From: Pontederia crassipes
Taxonomy: Eukaryota > Streptophyta > Magnoliopsida > Commelinales > Pontederiaceae
NCBI GenBank assembly: GCA_030549335.1
Contig: CM060188.1
Coordinates: 43,055,696 to 43,119,695 of the forward strand
Reading direction: 5' to 3'
Length of the DNA stretch: 64,000 nt
Positions 35,244 to 47,239 of the stretch are shown here, piece by piece. A program made the position numbers and the translations under genes. A model generated the notes under the pieces. It searched no databases. It saw only the letters and a list, made by a program, of their open reading frames with translations, and was not told the origin of the DNA. How positions within the stretch are numbered: the stretch's first letter is position 1; each line of letters begins with the position of its first letter.

Positions 35244-36927
35244 TGGCATGAATTATATGAGATTGAGAGTTGTAAAATATTGTAGGAAACCCTCAAACAC
35301 GTGGTAGAAACTCAACTTCTAAAAATTTCTATTTAAAAAAGAAAGTATTCAAATCCTTTAAAGAAAAAATCTCAAATCAATGCCAACTCAACTCAATTGC
35401 AAATATATGTGTTCTCATTGGGACAGATAATAAATTAGATGCTCCCACTTTAAAAGAAGAAAAGTAGACAAGAATCCAAGTTTTAAAATTTGTTATTCCC
35501 ATCTTATACACCTCAAGTCACAAATGTGCAATATTTCTTGTAGCTTAGTATGGGATGGAACCACAAAAATATCATTTCACATCCAATCTATATGGCTTCA
35601 AAGAATGAAATTTGATTCAAGTTGCAAATGAAATTAAATTTAAGCTGAAACAAAAAATTAAAAAAACTTCATAAATATAACTTATTTTTTTATGGTTTTC
35701 CTCTTTTGATTAAAGAGGTTGATAAAAATTACTTCTAAGAGAAAAAAAATGGCTGAAGAGATTTTGATTGATAATGGTCATTAGGGCTTGGAGACTTCTT
35801 TTAGGAGGGAATCACTGGTAGTTTATTCATTGCAAGAATCAGAACGCTTGGGATATAATAGGATTTGAAATGTAGATTCATACAATCTTATGTCAAAAAA
35901 ATCTTTTTAAATATTTTCACTATTGTATCTGATGCGATTTTTCTATAGAGTAGAAAAAAATGACAAATATACCGGTCGCACAAGTAGTAAAATAGTGAAA
36001 AAGATATTGATCATATGAGGACTTTTATCTCTTAATCTTACTAGATGGGAATTTTTAAGAGAAACGAATTGTAGAAATTAACCAGAGAGAGAAATAAGAA
36101 GCAGATCCAATGAGTGAAGGGGAAAAATGTAATATTAGCTTTACTAAGAATTCCTTAAATTAAGTAGGAAAATCATATCTGATTGAAATATAATTTAGGA
36201 CTCTAATCATATGTCCTATCTATTTTATTAATTAAATATTTGAAGAAAGTTCAACTAAATCATTCTTCAAATATTTATGGATAAAACACAGAGTAATTCA
36301 ATTCATTTCAAAGACTCCTCAACCGAATAAGTCTAAGTTTACACCCCTCTAAATCTTACTGATTAGATAGGGGAGAGATATAAGATGCTAAAAAGGATTA
36401 GATTCTAAAAAAAACACAATATCCATATTCAGATAAGAGAAATAATCTTTCAAATATTAGAGTACAAAATATGAACAAGAAAATAGAACTTTAAAACTTG
36501 AAATGTGATTCTAAACAAAGTAGCCACAAGACTCTCCTTTTGGAAGTGGATGTCTTCATTCAATATTAGATGCCTCTATGGGGTGGAAAAGGAGGCCTTA
36601 GGTACGGTGTACCACAATTCTGGGGATAAACACGGATTGTGTCATTAACGACACGGGCCGTGTTGGTTGATGTTGTGATTACATGGTCCCCCTTTCAGCG
36701 TGGCGAATCTTCTGACATAACTAACACGGATCGTGTTATTAATGACATGAGTCATGTAGTCTTATGGAATCGCGATGTAGATCTTTGCAATGTTGGAAAC
36801 AACCTATGTTAATATGAAACAGTCCATTTTGTTTAGCATGTGCCGAAATCCCCCCCCCCCCCCCCCGCCCCATGTTTTGGCAGACGTGACTTGGATAAAC
36901 ATGGCCCATGTCAAAGGACGTGGACCA
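35244..36927 (-). mobile_element. Athila/Tat-type LTR (~1.68 kb)
   Basis: The edges read TGGCAT at 35244 and GGACCA at 36922-36927, giving TGG...CCA ends. One side abuts a primer-binding site (35221-35238) and the other a polypurine tract (36928-36940), which together define it as an LTR in - orientation. Inside are words such as ACACGGGCCGTGTTGG (36651) and ACACGGATCGTGTT (36725), and a 16-base C run near 36851. Because both a PPT and a PBS are present, it joins two internal regions. Confidence 0.7.
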
Positions 36928-36940
36928 TTTTCTTTTCCTG
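36928..36940 (-). other. polypurine tract
   Basis: On the - strand CAGGAAAAGAAAA directly precedes the LTR start TGGTCC. This is the usual place for the primer of plus-strand DNA synthesis in an LTR retrotransposon. Confidence 0.6.
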
Positions 36941-37959
36941 ACAAGTTATTTCGGTGAATATCATATAATAAAAAGAGAAATAAATTTCTCACAAAATATC
37001 AGAGAATCGATGCATGCTTTATTCAATTTTAACTTATTAAAGTGCAAACTAATATGTAGAAATGAGCATGCATCACAATTCCCAAGTTTGAATATTTACT
37101 TGTCCTCAAGTAAGATTCAAGATAAGATATGATCTTCATCAAAATACCAATACTTTTCTCTTCTTATTGTTTATTTTTCACATATTGCCAAAGTATCTCT
37201 TCTCTTTCCAATTGAGTCCTGCTTCAAAGAATATATGATGCTAAGACATTTTTAAATCAATAAACAGTTAGTCTCAACTATATAGATAAAAGAAGTCTTA
37301 ATGTTGAAATTATAAATATAATGTGAGCTTCTTCTCTTTTTTTTCGCGTGTTCCTCCATCTTGCTCAATGTGATTCATGTAACAGATTTTCGATCGATGA
37401 ATCCTAGATTAGTTGGCCTTAGATCATCAGGCAAGAATCCTCAATGGATCTAATGGCCCGAACACACTAAGGTGCTAGAGAAAACACATTTTATTTTATT
37501 CAACTTCTTTGGAAGTTTTTATTATTTATTTTACTCAACATATATTTAGAAATTTTAATAAGAAGACTACTTTTGTCAAATCGAGAAGAGATTAACAGAT
37601 AAAGATCGTCAAAGCAAAATAATTTGAATAAGCTCCAATTGCTTTTCCAAAAACCCTATATTAAGGAGATAAATGAAAAAAAAACATTTTGAGAAAGAAT
37701 TTCATAAGCAAAGAGATGTTCTTGAAACCTTCGATTAAGAATAAGGAAATATAAAAAAATTGAGAATAGTGAGGAACAAGAGATTTCCATTTTTTTAAGT
37801 TTGGAAAACAGACAATTATCATGATGCAAGAAATATGAAATGTATGTGACCCCCGAACTTGAAAGAAACACTATCTCAATGTTTAGCCAGTTAGACGAGT
37901 TTACGTACATCAAAATAGCAAAAGGACACAACAAAAGAGTAAGAGTGAGACACAACCCT

Positions 37960-39010
37960 GCTAATCAAACTCAGGTGGAGGTCCAAAGGTTCTATCATCA
38001 GTATGACTTTGGTGCTGCTGGACTATCTGATGAACATCTCGATCTATCCTGATGACGTCCTCTCTAAGGTGATGAAGTAGTGCCGGATCCTCCTGGGCTG
38101 CAACCTGCATGCGGTTCAATTAATCCATCACTAATAGATGGTACCATGTCTGATCAGTTCGTATAGCATCCATCTGCTCTTGCCAAGGAGAAAAGTCAAA
38201 AGCCACAGAAGAAGGAGCTGATGTAGAAGGGGGTGAGTAATATGTCTGAGTCATCTATGAGGGTTGTGGGGGACCTGCACCATCCTTGATGGTTGAGGTA
38301 TTGGCTCGTCCTCAAGTGGCTCTTCAGCGTTAAGTGGAATGTCCAATGGTGAAAAATATAACTAGTTAGCCCTGTTAAAAGTAGAATTCTAGCCCAATTT
38401 GCACATGAAATCTTGTCAGATCTGCCTCTAAAAGTAAAGAAAAATCTATTATTTATTACTCTAATGAGTGTCATATGAACTGTCTTGCCTCAATCAAGGA
38501 ATGAAGCATTTTTAACCATATTGCATTCTAATTATAAATTATAGTGGCGTACAATGTGTGTGACCAAACCTCTGATGACAGCCCTTTTTATGCATGCAAG
38601 AATTCCAAAGCAACTTTTTAGTACATGGGCCAACTTTTTAGTATAAATTCTCCATCCCTATGCGTCCAAAAAGAACCAAAATATCATCAGTATCATGCAT
38701 AAAATAAGGACAAGCAAATTTAGTGGCCGCTGATTCCGTTCAACACAATCTCATTAAGGCTCGAGCATGATCCCCATCTCTGTAATCTACAGGAGGTCTT
38801 GGAACCATGGTAAGCTTGGGTGCATCCAATCCAACCTCCTCAAAATACATATCCACTGTTTGGGGTGCAACCATGGTGAGAAAATGATCGGCGTTAGAGA
38901 AAAATGGCACATTTTTCTATCATCGGAGGAAACAGACCATGTTGGAAAACGCAATACATGTTACTTGTAGAAAATGGCCTGCGTGACGTGAACGCAGTTT
39001 GTTTTGCCTG
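37960..39010 (-). pseudogene. Athila-type third ORF remnant
   Basis: On the - strand, fragments read MRRAFKLWRQHRLDISFLPN (upstream, 39080-39020), VPRPPVDYRDGDHARALMRL (about 38810-38750) and then, near 38160-37970, WQEQMDAIRTDQTWYHLLVM and LHHLREDVIRIDRDVHQIVQ. This is the plant-transposon-protein region carried by Athila/Tat elements outside pol. Several stops interrupt it. It lies between pol and the LTR at 35244-36927, as expected for the ORF after pol in Athila. The role of this protein is unknown. Confidence 0.6.
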
Positions 39011-39740
39011 CAAATTTCACTGTCGAAGTTTGGGAGGAAGCTGATATCAAGTCGATGTTGCCGCCAGAGTTTGAAGGCTCGTCTCATTTGAGGAACAAAA
39101 GAAAAGATGAGGGAAGACGACTGTCGAGGTGCTCGACGTGGTGAAGGCGGTTGTAATGACCGACTACATATGTCGGCGGCGACGGTTGACAATGGTTGGC
39201 GATTGCAGGGTCGCCGAAGAGGTGGAAGAGAACACGAGGAGTTGATGATGGCCGACAGTACCTTCGATGTGGTCAACTAGTGGCGTCGCAAACAGTGGTA
39301 CATCGAATAAATGGAGGATGGCCGGTGGAGTGGAAGATGACTGGAGGGTTGATGTGGGGTCAATCAGACGCGGGGCATCTTATAAGCAACTCGAGCCGCG
39401 TCATAAATGCGGGTAGATGGCAGATGCACGAAATCCAGAGCAAAACAGACAATTTTTCTTATGATATGGTCCATTTTTGACTGCTTGACTACCGTGCGCA
39501 TTGGAAACGAACAAAAACACGACGCATGTTTTATGAACGCAGGCCGTGTTTGTAAGTGATCGAAAGCTCTCCATGTGTTCGAGTTGCGCAGCCTGTGTCT
39601 TCCAACATGGTTCATATTCACCTATAAATTTGAAATCCTGCGCACATAACACACATGGTTAGTAACGAAAACACGGCTCACAAGCTGTGTTGAAAATTTT
39701 CTTTCTTTTTTTCCAAAAAATAGAAATTAAGAAAGAAAAA

Positions 39741-39771
<31 letters not shown>

Positions 39772-39815
39772 AAAATGGAGATTAAATTTTGATTTATAAT
39801 CATCAGCTTGACTTA
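39011..39815 (-). mobile_element. Athila-type internal sequence, non-coding part
   Basis: This is continuous with the third-ORF remnant and, across the solo LTR inserted at 39821, with the end of pol at 42475. It holds GC-richer - strand frames (39276-38920) that run into the third-ORF remnant, recurring CAGGCCGTGTT-like words (39541, 39590) and an (AAAT)n microsatellite at 39740-39772. No complete protein is encoded. Confidence 0.5.
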
Positions 39816-41029
39816 GTCATTGTAACGCCCCGAGACCCACGTGACTTTCACGTACTCAGAGTCGTCTCAGAGGCGCTACTCAATTTTCTATAAAACATTT
39901 TTGCGGAATATAAACAATGATTGCGGAAGACTTTTTCAATAATAACAACTAATAATCCATTATATTCAAAATAATTAAAATATTAATAAGTTCACAATTC
40001 TAATAAATGCGGAAATAATAAAAACTAGACAACTCAATCTAGAACATGTGCAACATCTGTCTATCACTGAGCATAGCCACCTGCAGGATCATCCTCTATC
40101 GAAGTACTCTCACCTGCACGGATCCAGGTACAGGGAAATATCCATGAGTATAAAAAAAATACTCAGTACGTAGGGTCTAAAAGACAATCAATATGCTCAA
40201 TTGAAAATAAGATAAAATCAATAATGAGTCGATTGAGCAGTCAATACAATAATCAATTAACAATTTATCAATATGAACAATATATCAGGCTATGGTCAAC
40301 AGACCAATGTAAATCAATAACAATTGTTCCAATTAATAATTATCAATTGCCTGATTAATAAATCAATATTCAATTAACAATTTCCAATTCAATAATCAAT
40401 GGTCATTGGCCAATAACGATTCAATTCAATAGGGCAATAGTAATCGCCAACTCCATGCCAATATATCCAAATGACCATGATTTAATTCTATTTACTGCAA
40501 TTCCAATTTCAATTCAATTCAATTCGATTCGATTTTCAATGTTCGGAGTTATCCAATTCAATGAGGAGCGCTTAGTCAATTAAGGGACACCATGCCACTT
40601 TCATGCAGGCCAGTGGGGGATCAGTGCCACGGCAAGCCCAATACGATTCAATGGGTTCGTGTATGGTGGGGGACGAGTGACCATACACAGGACAGCCATA
40701 GCTTTTACACTATCTGCTCCATTCAATTCAATTCAATTCAATTAGTCCCGGCTTAGTGGCAATCAGTGAACATGGGCCCAGCAGCTTTCGGTTTTTATCT
40801 TATTTACCTAAAATGTCTATCTTTAAATAAATTATCAATTTGATCAGATAAATTCTGAACTCAAAACTAAGTAGGTCAACAATACAATCAAAATCAAAGT
40901 TCGTCATAATATAAACAGATCAATCATCAACAATATAATCAATACATCAAATTAATTAATAACAACAATAATAATCAGTAATTAGAATTTACTCAAAAAT
41001 AAATAATAACCCTCGGTGTGCTCCCTGTT

Positions 41030-42020
41030 CATTACGGTCGTAACATCATTTTTCTTTCTCTCTCCATCTTCTCTGATTTTTACGGCCGTAAATTCTCTCT
41101 CCAAATTTTTACCCCCTATTTCATTACTGCCATAAACTTTTACCCCCTTTCTGTTACGGCCATCAACTTTTACACTCTGTTCTATTACCCCCTTTCTGTT
41201 ACGGCCATCAACTTTTACACCCTATTCTATTACCCCCTTTCTGTTACGGCCATCAACTTTTACACCCTGTTCTATTACCCCCTTTCTGTTACGGCCATCA
41301 ACTTTTACACCATATTCTATTACCCCCTTTCTGTTACGGTCATCAAATTTTACACCCAATTCAATTACCCCCTTTCTGTTACGGCCTTCAACTTTTACAC
41401 CCTATTCTATTACCCCCTTTCTGTTACGGCCTTCAACTTTTACACCCTATTCTATTACCCCCTTTCTGTTACGGCCTTCAACTTTTACACCCTATTCTAT
41501 TACGGCCATCAAATTTTTACACCCTTTTTATGTTACGGCCATCCCGTTACGGCCGTAAAACTCTACTCTTCGGCCGTAACATTTTTTTTATTTCCTTTAC
41601 GGCCAATCTATCTCCCCTTTTCTCTCTCTTCTTTTCTCTCTCTCCCAACTTCTCGGCCGTAAAACCTCGTCTCCATTTTTTTTTCTTTTAATTCCTTTAC
41701 GGCCAATCCATCTCCCTTTTCTATTCTATTACGGCCGAAATTCTTTTACCCCTATTCCATTACGGCCGAAAACCCTAACTCTTCGGCCGTAAAAACTCTA
41801 CTCTCCTCTCTCTATTCTTTTCTATTTCATTACGGCCGAAACCTAACTCTTCGGCCGTAACATTATTTTTTTTTTCTTTTACGGGCGTAAACGCTCATTC
41901 TCGACCGTAAAAATCACCTGTTACGGTCGACGCCGACATCTATTACGGCCGACATCTTCTCTCTCTATCTTTTCTATTTCATTACGGCCGAAACCTAACT
42001 CTTCGGCCGTAACCTTATTT
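41030..42020. repeat. dense TTACGGCC / TTACGGCCGTAA motif field
   Basis: TTACGGCC or its complement GGCCGTAA occurs more than twenty times in about 1 kb. Several are full 12-bp palindromes TTACGGCCGTAA (for example near 41082 and 41553). It lies inside the solo LTR and is flanked by pyrimidine-rich DNA. Confidence 0.85.
41151..41510. repeat. eight 45-bp tandem repeats
   Basis: Units starting CTGTTACGGCCATCAAC recur exactly every 45 bp at 41151, 41196, 41241, 41286, 41331, 41376, 41421 and 41466. Because 45 is a multiple of three, a frame stays open through the array and encodes a 15-residue repeat (YPLSVTAINFYTLFY). This is almost certainly a by-product and not a protein. Confidence 0.92.
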
Positions 42021-42474
42021 TTTTTCTTTTGACAAAGTCGATCTGAATAGGCTTTACAAAAAAAATTAACATAATCTAATAAACCTACGGATCCCCTCTA
42101 CGTACCTGCGAGCCTTGTCCTCTGAGGTCGCCGAAGACGAAGCCGAAAATCACGCAGACGGAGTCGTTCGTACCCCCTACTCTTATTTATAGTGTTTATA
42201 GATTTTTAATTATTCTCTAACCATATTATCTAATCTCAATCAAATTAAATCCTCTAATTTATCCTTTTAACCACTCCCTATTTTATTCTAATAGTTAATT
42301 AGATAAATTATGAAATTAATTGAATAATCCTATCCCTAATCAAACTCCTCTCAATTATTTTTATTTTTATTTTCGGAATTATTAAATATAACAATAACAA
42401 TATTTCTTCAAAATAAAATAAAATAATAAAATATCTATTTGTTAAACCTGAAAAATCTGGTTCATTACAGTCAT

Positions 42475-43720
42475 ACAATATCATGGATCAATAAGGATAA
42501 TATATTTGACTTCCTCATTATGAACACCACCTAGATAGTGTTTAAGACGATGTGACGATGTCCGTTGACTTTGAATTGATGCTTTTTATCCATGGTGCAA
42601 ATTTCAACAGCTCCAAAAGGTGATGAGAAGACTACGAGGAAAGAGCTCGTCCATCTAAACTTGAGTCTACCTGAAAATAGCCTAAGTCTACTGTCATATA
42701 GGAGAACTTGTTGACCAGGCTGAAAATCCTTAGTTTGTATGTGTCATGCCAATATTTTGTGCGCTCCTTATATATTTTGCTATTTGCATAGACATTATTT
42801 CGGAATTCTTCAAGTTCATTCAGCTTGAGTAATCTTTTCTTCTCTGTTTCTGTAGGCTTAAAATTAAGAAATTTAGCCCAATAAGTTTTATGTTCCAGTT
42901 CATCAAATAAATGACATGCCTTACCAAGCACAAGTCTATATGGAGACATTCCAATAGAAGTTTTACAAGTAGTGTGATAGGTCCACGAAGTATCATCTAA
43001 TTTTAAAAACCAATCCTTTTCAGAAGAATTCATAGATTTTTCTAAAATGTATTTTATGTCCCTATTAGATACCTCAACTTGGCCACATGATTGTGCCTGA
43101 TATGGGATGTCGAGTTTATGTGTAACTCCAAATTTTGTCAAAAGTCATACAAATAAGTTGTTACAATATGGGTGCCATTATCACTTATTATAACTCTAGG
43201 TGTGTCAAATCTAGTAAAAATATTCTTTTTAAAAAACTTGACTACCACCTTCGCGTCATTAGTAGGAGTGGTAAGGACCTCTACTCACTTAAATACATAA
43301 TCTACAACAACCAAAATGTACCCCTTATGAACACCTTAGGGAAAGGTCTCATGAAGTCAATTCCTTACGCATCGAAGATATCACAATAAAGCATGCTATT
43401 CTAGGACATTTCATGAAGTTTTGAAATGTTACCAGTCCTCAAGAATTAATCACATGATTACAAAACACTTGTGCAACTTTAAAAATAGTGGACCAATAGA
43501 ACCTACTTTTTAAGATCTTTGCAGCTATCTGATTGGAGCCGAAGTGGCTTATGCCTCCCTTGTGTGACAATGTGGAAGGGTGATTTTGAATTCAGGTTCG
43601 AGGACACAACGTCTAATTATCTGATCTACACAAATTTTAAAGAGATATGGATCTTCCCACAAGTAATGTCTTACATCCGGAAAAAAATTCTTCTTTTGTT
43701 GTGATGTCCATCCAGTGGGA
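42475..43720 (-). pseudogene. Athila-type integrase, broken
   Basis: On the - strand the integrase reads from about 43720 down. It has an HHCC-like region ([20 protein letters not shown]), then a frameshifted core with GIDFMRPFP, KRIFLLDLTHLEL and DNGTHIV-like segments. The long frame 43141-42632 follows, with [37 protein letters not shown] and [11 protein letters not shown]. The last part reads [12 protein letters not shown] and GAVEICTMD (42680-42590). Frameshifts and stops run through the core. The solo LTR at 39821 was inserted just beyond this end. Confidence 0.85.
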
Positions 43721-43829
43721 AGCCAATTTCCTACAAGAAAATTAGCAAAGTCAGCAAACCAAAGTGAACTATCTGACAGTTTTACCTCATCACAAGAGTT
43801 GATGGAAAAAAATTTCTCATCCAAAAAAT

Positions 43830-44440
43830 CTTTAAGTATTTCAGTCTCCTCGCTTGGAGCAAATTCCAAACGAGACAAATGATCAGCGACGATATTCTCA
43901 GTCCTCTTCTTATCCCTATCTTCCACGTCAAATTCTTGTAAAAGAATGATACACCCGAGTAGTCGAGGTTTGGCTTTCTTTTTTGACATGTATAGCTGCA
44001 TCATCAGTGTAAACCACAACTTGTGAGCAAACTAAATAAGATATAAATTTTTCAAAAGCAAAAAATGACAGCCAAAAACTCTTTTTCCGTGGTGGCATAG
44101 TTGATCTGTGTTGAAGTTAAAGTTCGGATGACATAGTAGATGACTCAAAAATTTTGTCCCACCTCTGTCCTAGTACAACACTGATGGTTCCATCACTAGC
44201 GTCGCACATGAGTTCGAATGGAAGACTCCAATCTGGTGCTACAACAATGGGAGTAGATATAAGTTTTTCTTTCAATCTAATAAATTCAAATATACAATCA
44301 GAATAAAAAAAACTTAGTGTCCTTGGCGAGTAAATTGGTGAGTGGTTTGACTATCTTGAAAAAAATCCTTGATACCGTCTGTAAAATCTAGCATGGCCTA
44401 AAAAGCTTCGGACAATAATCACGGATGTGGGAGGGGTAGA
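43830..44440 (-). pseudogene. Athila-type RNase H, broken
   Basis: On the - strand, pieces read NYATTEKEFLAVIF (about 44105-44060), [20 protein letters not shown] (44015-43960) and then [20 protein letters not shown] and DHLSRLEF (43950-43870). These are the usual C-terminal motifs of Ty3/gypsy RNase H before integrase. Stops occur between pieces. Confidence 0.8.
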
Positions 44441-44541
44441 TTTGTGATTACGTCCACCTTGGCCTTGTCTACCTCGATCCCTTTTTTAGAAATCTTGTGT
44501 CGTAAGACAATGTCTTCCTTCACTGTGAAGTGATATTTCTC

Positions 44542-45010
44542 TTAGTTTAGTACTAGATTTATTTCTTCACAACACTGCAAAACATATGTTAAATTTTCAA
44601 GACAATTATCGAATGAGTTGTCAAATAAGATGAAATCGTCCATAATAACTTCAAGAAATTTTTCGTTCATATCGACAAATATTGCCATCATGCATCGCTG
44701 AAATATTGTCGATGTGTTGCAGAGGCCAAAGGGCATCCTTCGATACGCAGAAGTTTCGTACGGGCGAGTGAAAGTTGTTTTCTCCTAATCTTTAGGTGCC
44801 ATGACAATCTGATTGTATCCGCAATAACCATCCAGAAAATAATAAAAACTATGTCCTGTTACTCGTTCTAACATTTGGTCCATGAATGGGAGAGGGAAGT
44901 GATCCTTGCGTGTTGCTTCATTGAATTTACGGTAGTCGATATACACATGCCAACCTGTCCTGCTAGGCACCAACTCATTTTCCTTATTAGTAACAATAGT
45001 AATGCCCCCC
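44542..45010 (-). pseudogene. Athila-type reverse transcriptase, broken
   Basis: The frame 44973-44785 carries GWHVYIDYRKFNEATRKDHF, PLPFMDQMLERVTGHSFYYF and LDGYCGYNQI. The second frame, 44736-44542, carries MPFGLCNTSTIFQRCMMAIF and EVIMDDFILF, where MDD is the catalytic box. Stops separate the two frames. Gene order (reverse transcriptase, RNase H, integrase on the - strand) and motif wording place it in the Athila/Tat lineage of Ty3/gypsy elements. Confidence 0.88.
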
Positions 45011-45508
45011 TTTTTAGTACCACCTGGACGGGGCTAATCCAAGAACTATAAGAGATAGGGTAAATGATATATGCATCCAGAAGTTTGATTACTTCTTTTT
45101 TAATTACCTCTTGGGTTTAACTTACGTTTAAATTGAGCGCTTGGTTTACTTTTCTCTTCCATCAGTATCTTATGCATACAGATTGAGAGTGATATCCCCT
45201 TGATATAATTGATGGACCATGCAATGGCTTTTCTATGTCTCCTAAGAACCTATAAAAGTTTACTTTCCATTGCATCAGTTAACTTAGAGGAAATGATAAT
45301 AGGAAATGAATTTTTTTCGAGAAAAGCATATTTGAGATGAGTGGGTAGGCTCTTGAGTTCTAGGTTTAGGGTTACATGAGCAAATTACACCAAATAAGCC
45401 TAAATGCATGTCTAATTATATGTTGTAAAATGCATACATCAGGACAACACAAGTAGGACAAGAGGAAAGAGACATACTTTATATGTGCAATTTGATTACA
45501 AAGGATGA
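45011..45508 (-). mobile_element. 5' part of Athila-type pol, decayed
   Basis: The - strand upstream of the reverse transcriptase shows traces of the linker and protease end, but no motif that I can name with confidence. The recognisable element ends near 45400. A CACTA element begins at 45509, and the expected gag and 5' LTR are not found beyond it. Confidence 0.45.
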
Positions 45509-47239
45509 CACTACAAGAAATCTGTTAAATAGCGACACCACTTAGCGTCTCACCAAATGTGATGCTAAATCGACGTCAATAGTGATGAAACAGTGATGCC
45601 ACTTAGCGTCTCACCAAAGTGGTGCTAAATCGATGTCAATAGTGATGAAACAATGATGCCTCTTAGTGTCTCACCAAACACGACTCTAAACCGACACCAA
45701 AGTGATGAAACAACGACGCCGCAATGTCGGTGACAACGCGACGCATGCAAACAACCTCTTCCTTGGCTCGATTTAGCGTCGCTTTCACATTACAAACATT
45801 CAACCCCCAGTTGGCGCTTTCTTGCCACTACCACGACACTATTAATGCACGCATGAAAAGCCAAATGCACGATAAACATCGGCGCCTAGTTAGCGTCGAC
45901 ATGTCGTGACACTCAAAAGAGAGCTTATACGCAGCGTCGTAGCGGCATACTCGTGGTGCTAAAAGAATTGCGTTGCAAAAGATTGTGATGCTTAATGCTT
46001 AGCTCGCAACTAATCCATCACCATTGTGACATTGTTGCGTGAGCCTATGCGCTAAATGTTTTGCGCTGCGGCTTATGTGACGCCAATTTGATGCTATTGT
46101 GGCTCTACGCACGTCGCTAATGTGACCTTAATGAGGCACCAATGTGTATACATATACACTTCCTACACTAAATTTTAATTAATAATTAATAATTTTTGTA
46201 GTCATAGAAGTATAAGAATACAAATATACAAGTATGTATTCAGATATGTACTAATGCAATATGTATATATGTAAATACAAAGACATATATATATTGATTT
46301 AATTTAATTAATGTGAATTTGATATTATATCATATCCTAGATGTATATGACTTATTTTGTTAAATTATGTAATTATGAACATGAAACTAAGAGATATAGT
46401 TTTTCTTAATAGCGACGTTAGAATATTTTAATATATAAATATGTATATATATATATATATTATATATACACATGTATAAAAAGAAAGAATGTTAATATAA
46501 CTATAGTTTATCTTATATATATATATATAATATAACTACAAGAAATCTATCAATTGGTGACGCATGAATGTCGACGTTAACGCGATGCTAAAGAGTGGTT
46601 AAAAGAAATAACCACACATTAGTGTTGACATGACGCCGCACAATGGAGACGCCAACGTTCGATAGCTATTAGCATTGCCATGGCGTCGACGTCAAACGTG
46701 ACGCTACTAGCACCACAAATTGATGCTATTGTGATGTTATCACGACGTGAAAAGTGTCCTTGCGAGTAGTTTGATGGCGTCGCTAACCCAGCGCTAAATT
46801 GGCGCTGAACATTGTGATGCTACGTAGATGCTAACGTGGCACTGAAGTTCTACTTAATGTGACGCTACATAGACGCTAATGTAATGCTAACGTGATGTCT
46901 TTCGCCTCTGTTGCGACGCTAATGTGATGCCAAATACGGCGACCTAAAGAGGCGCTAAGATGACGCCTGTCGCGATATATTTGAAATAGCATCTAAACAT
47001 CGTGCGTCACTATGGAGATGCTAAATACCAATAATTTTGCCTCTATCCAGTCATTTTGTTCCCTTCCCACATCATACAAATTATAAAATGCATATAATAT
47101 AATGCATTCTTCGCATTGATAACAATAATATTAAAGAAAATTAGTAATAACCATCACAAAAGAGTTAATAAGATAGCAAAATGATATCACATATTATAAC
47201 AAAATATATCAAAGATACATAATACCAAAGTTTCTATCC

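Larger units (their letters stand above)
39821..42469. mobile_element. solo LTR, 2.65 kb, with 5-bp TSD
   Basis: The segment begins TGTAACGCCCCGAG and ends GGTTCATTACA, so it has TG...CA ends with TGTAA/TTACA inverted tips. The 5-bp target duplication GTCAT lies at 39816-39820 and 42470-42474. No internal second LTR, primer-binding site or coding domain is seen, so it is a solo LTR left by recombination or a very degenerate LTR-only copy. It interrupts the Athila-type element just beyond the end of its integrase. It contains AATTC runs (40500-40545, 40721-40745) and an unusual TTACGGCC-rich third, listed separately. Confidence 0.82.

Noticed and set aside
41151-41510. CRISPR-like regular array
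   Set aside because: The units repeat along their whole length with no unique spacers, in a plant nuclear genome. It is a minisatellite.
41018-41662. 214-codon open frame with YPLSVTAINFYTLFY repeats
   Set aside because: It is produced by a 45-bp tandem DNA repeat inside a solo LTR. The repeat length divisible by three keeps it open, and there is no other coding sign.
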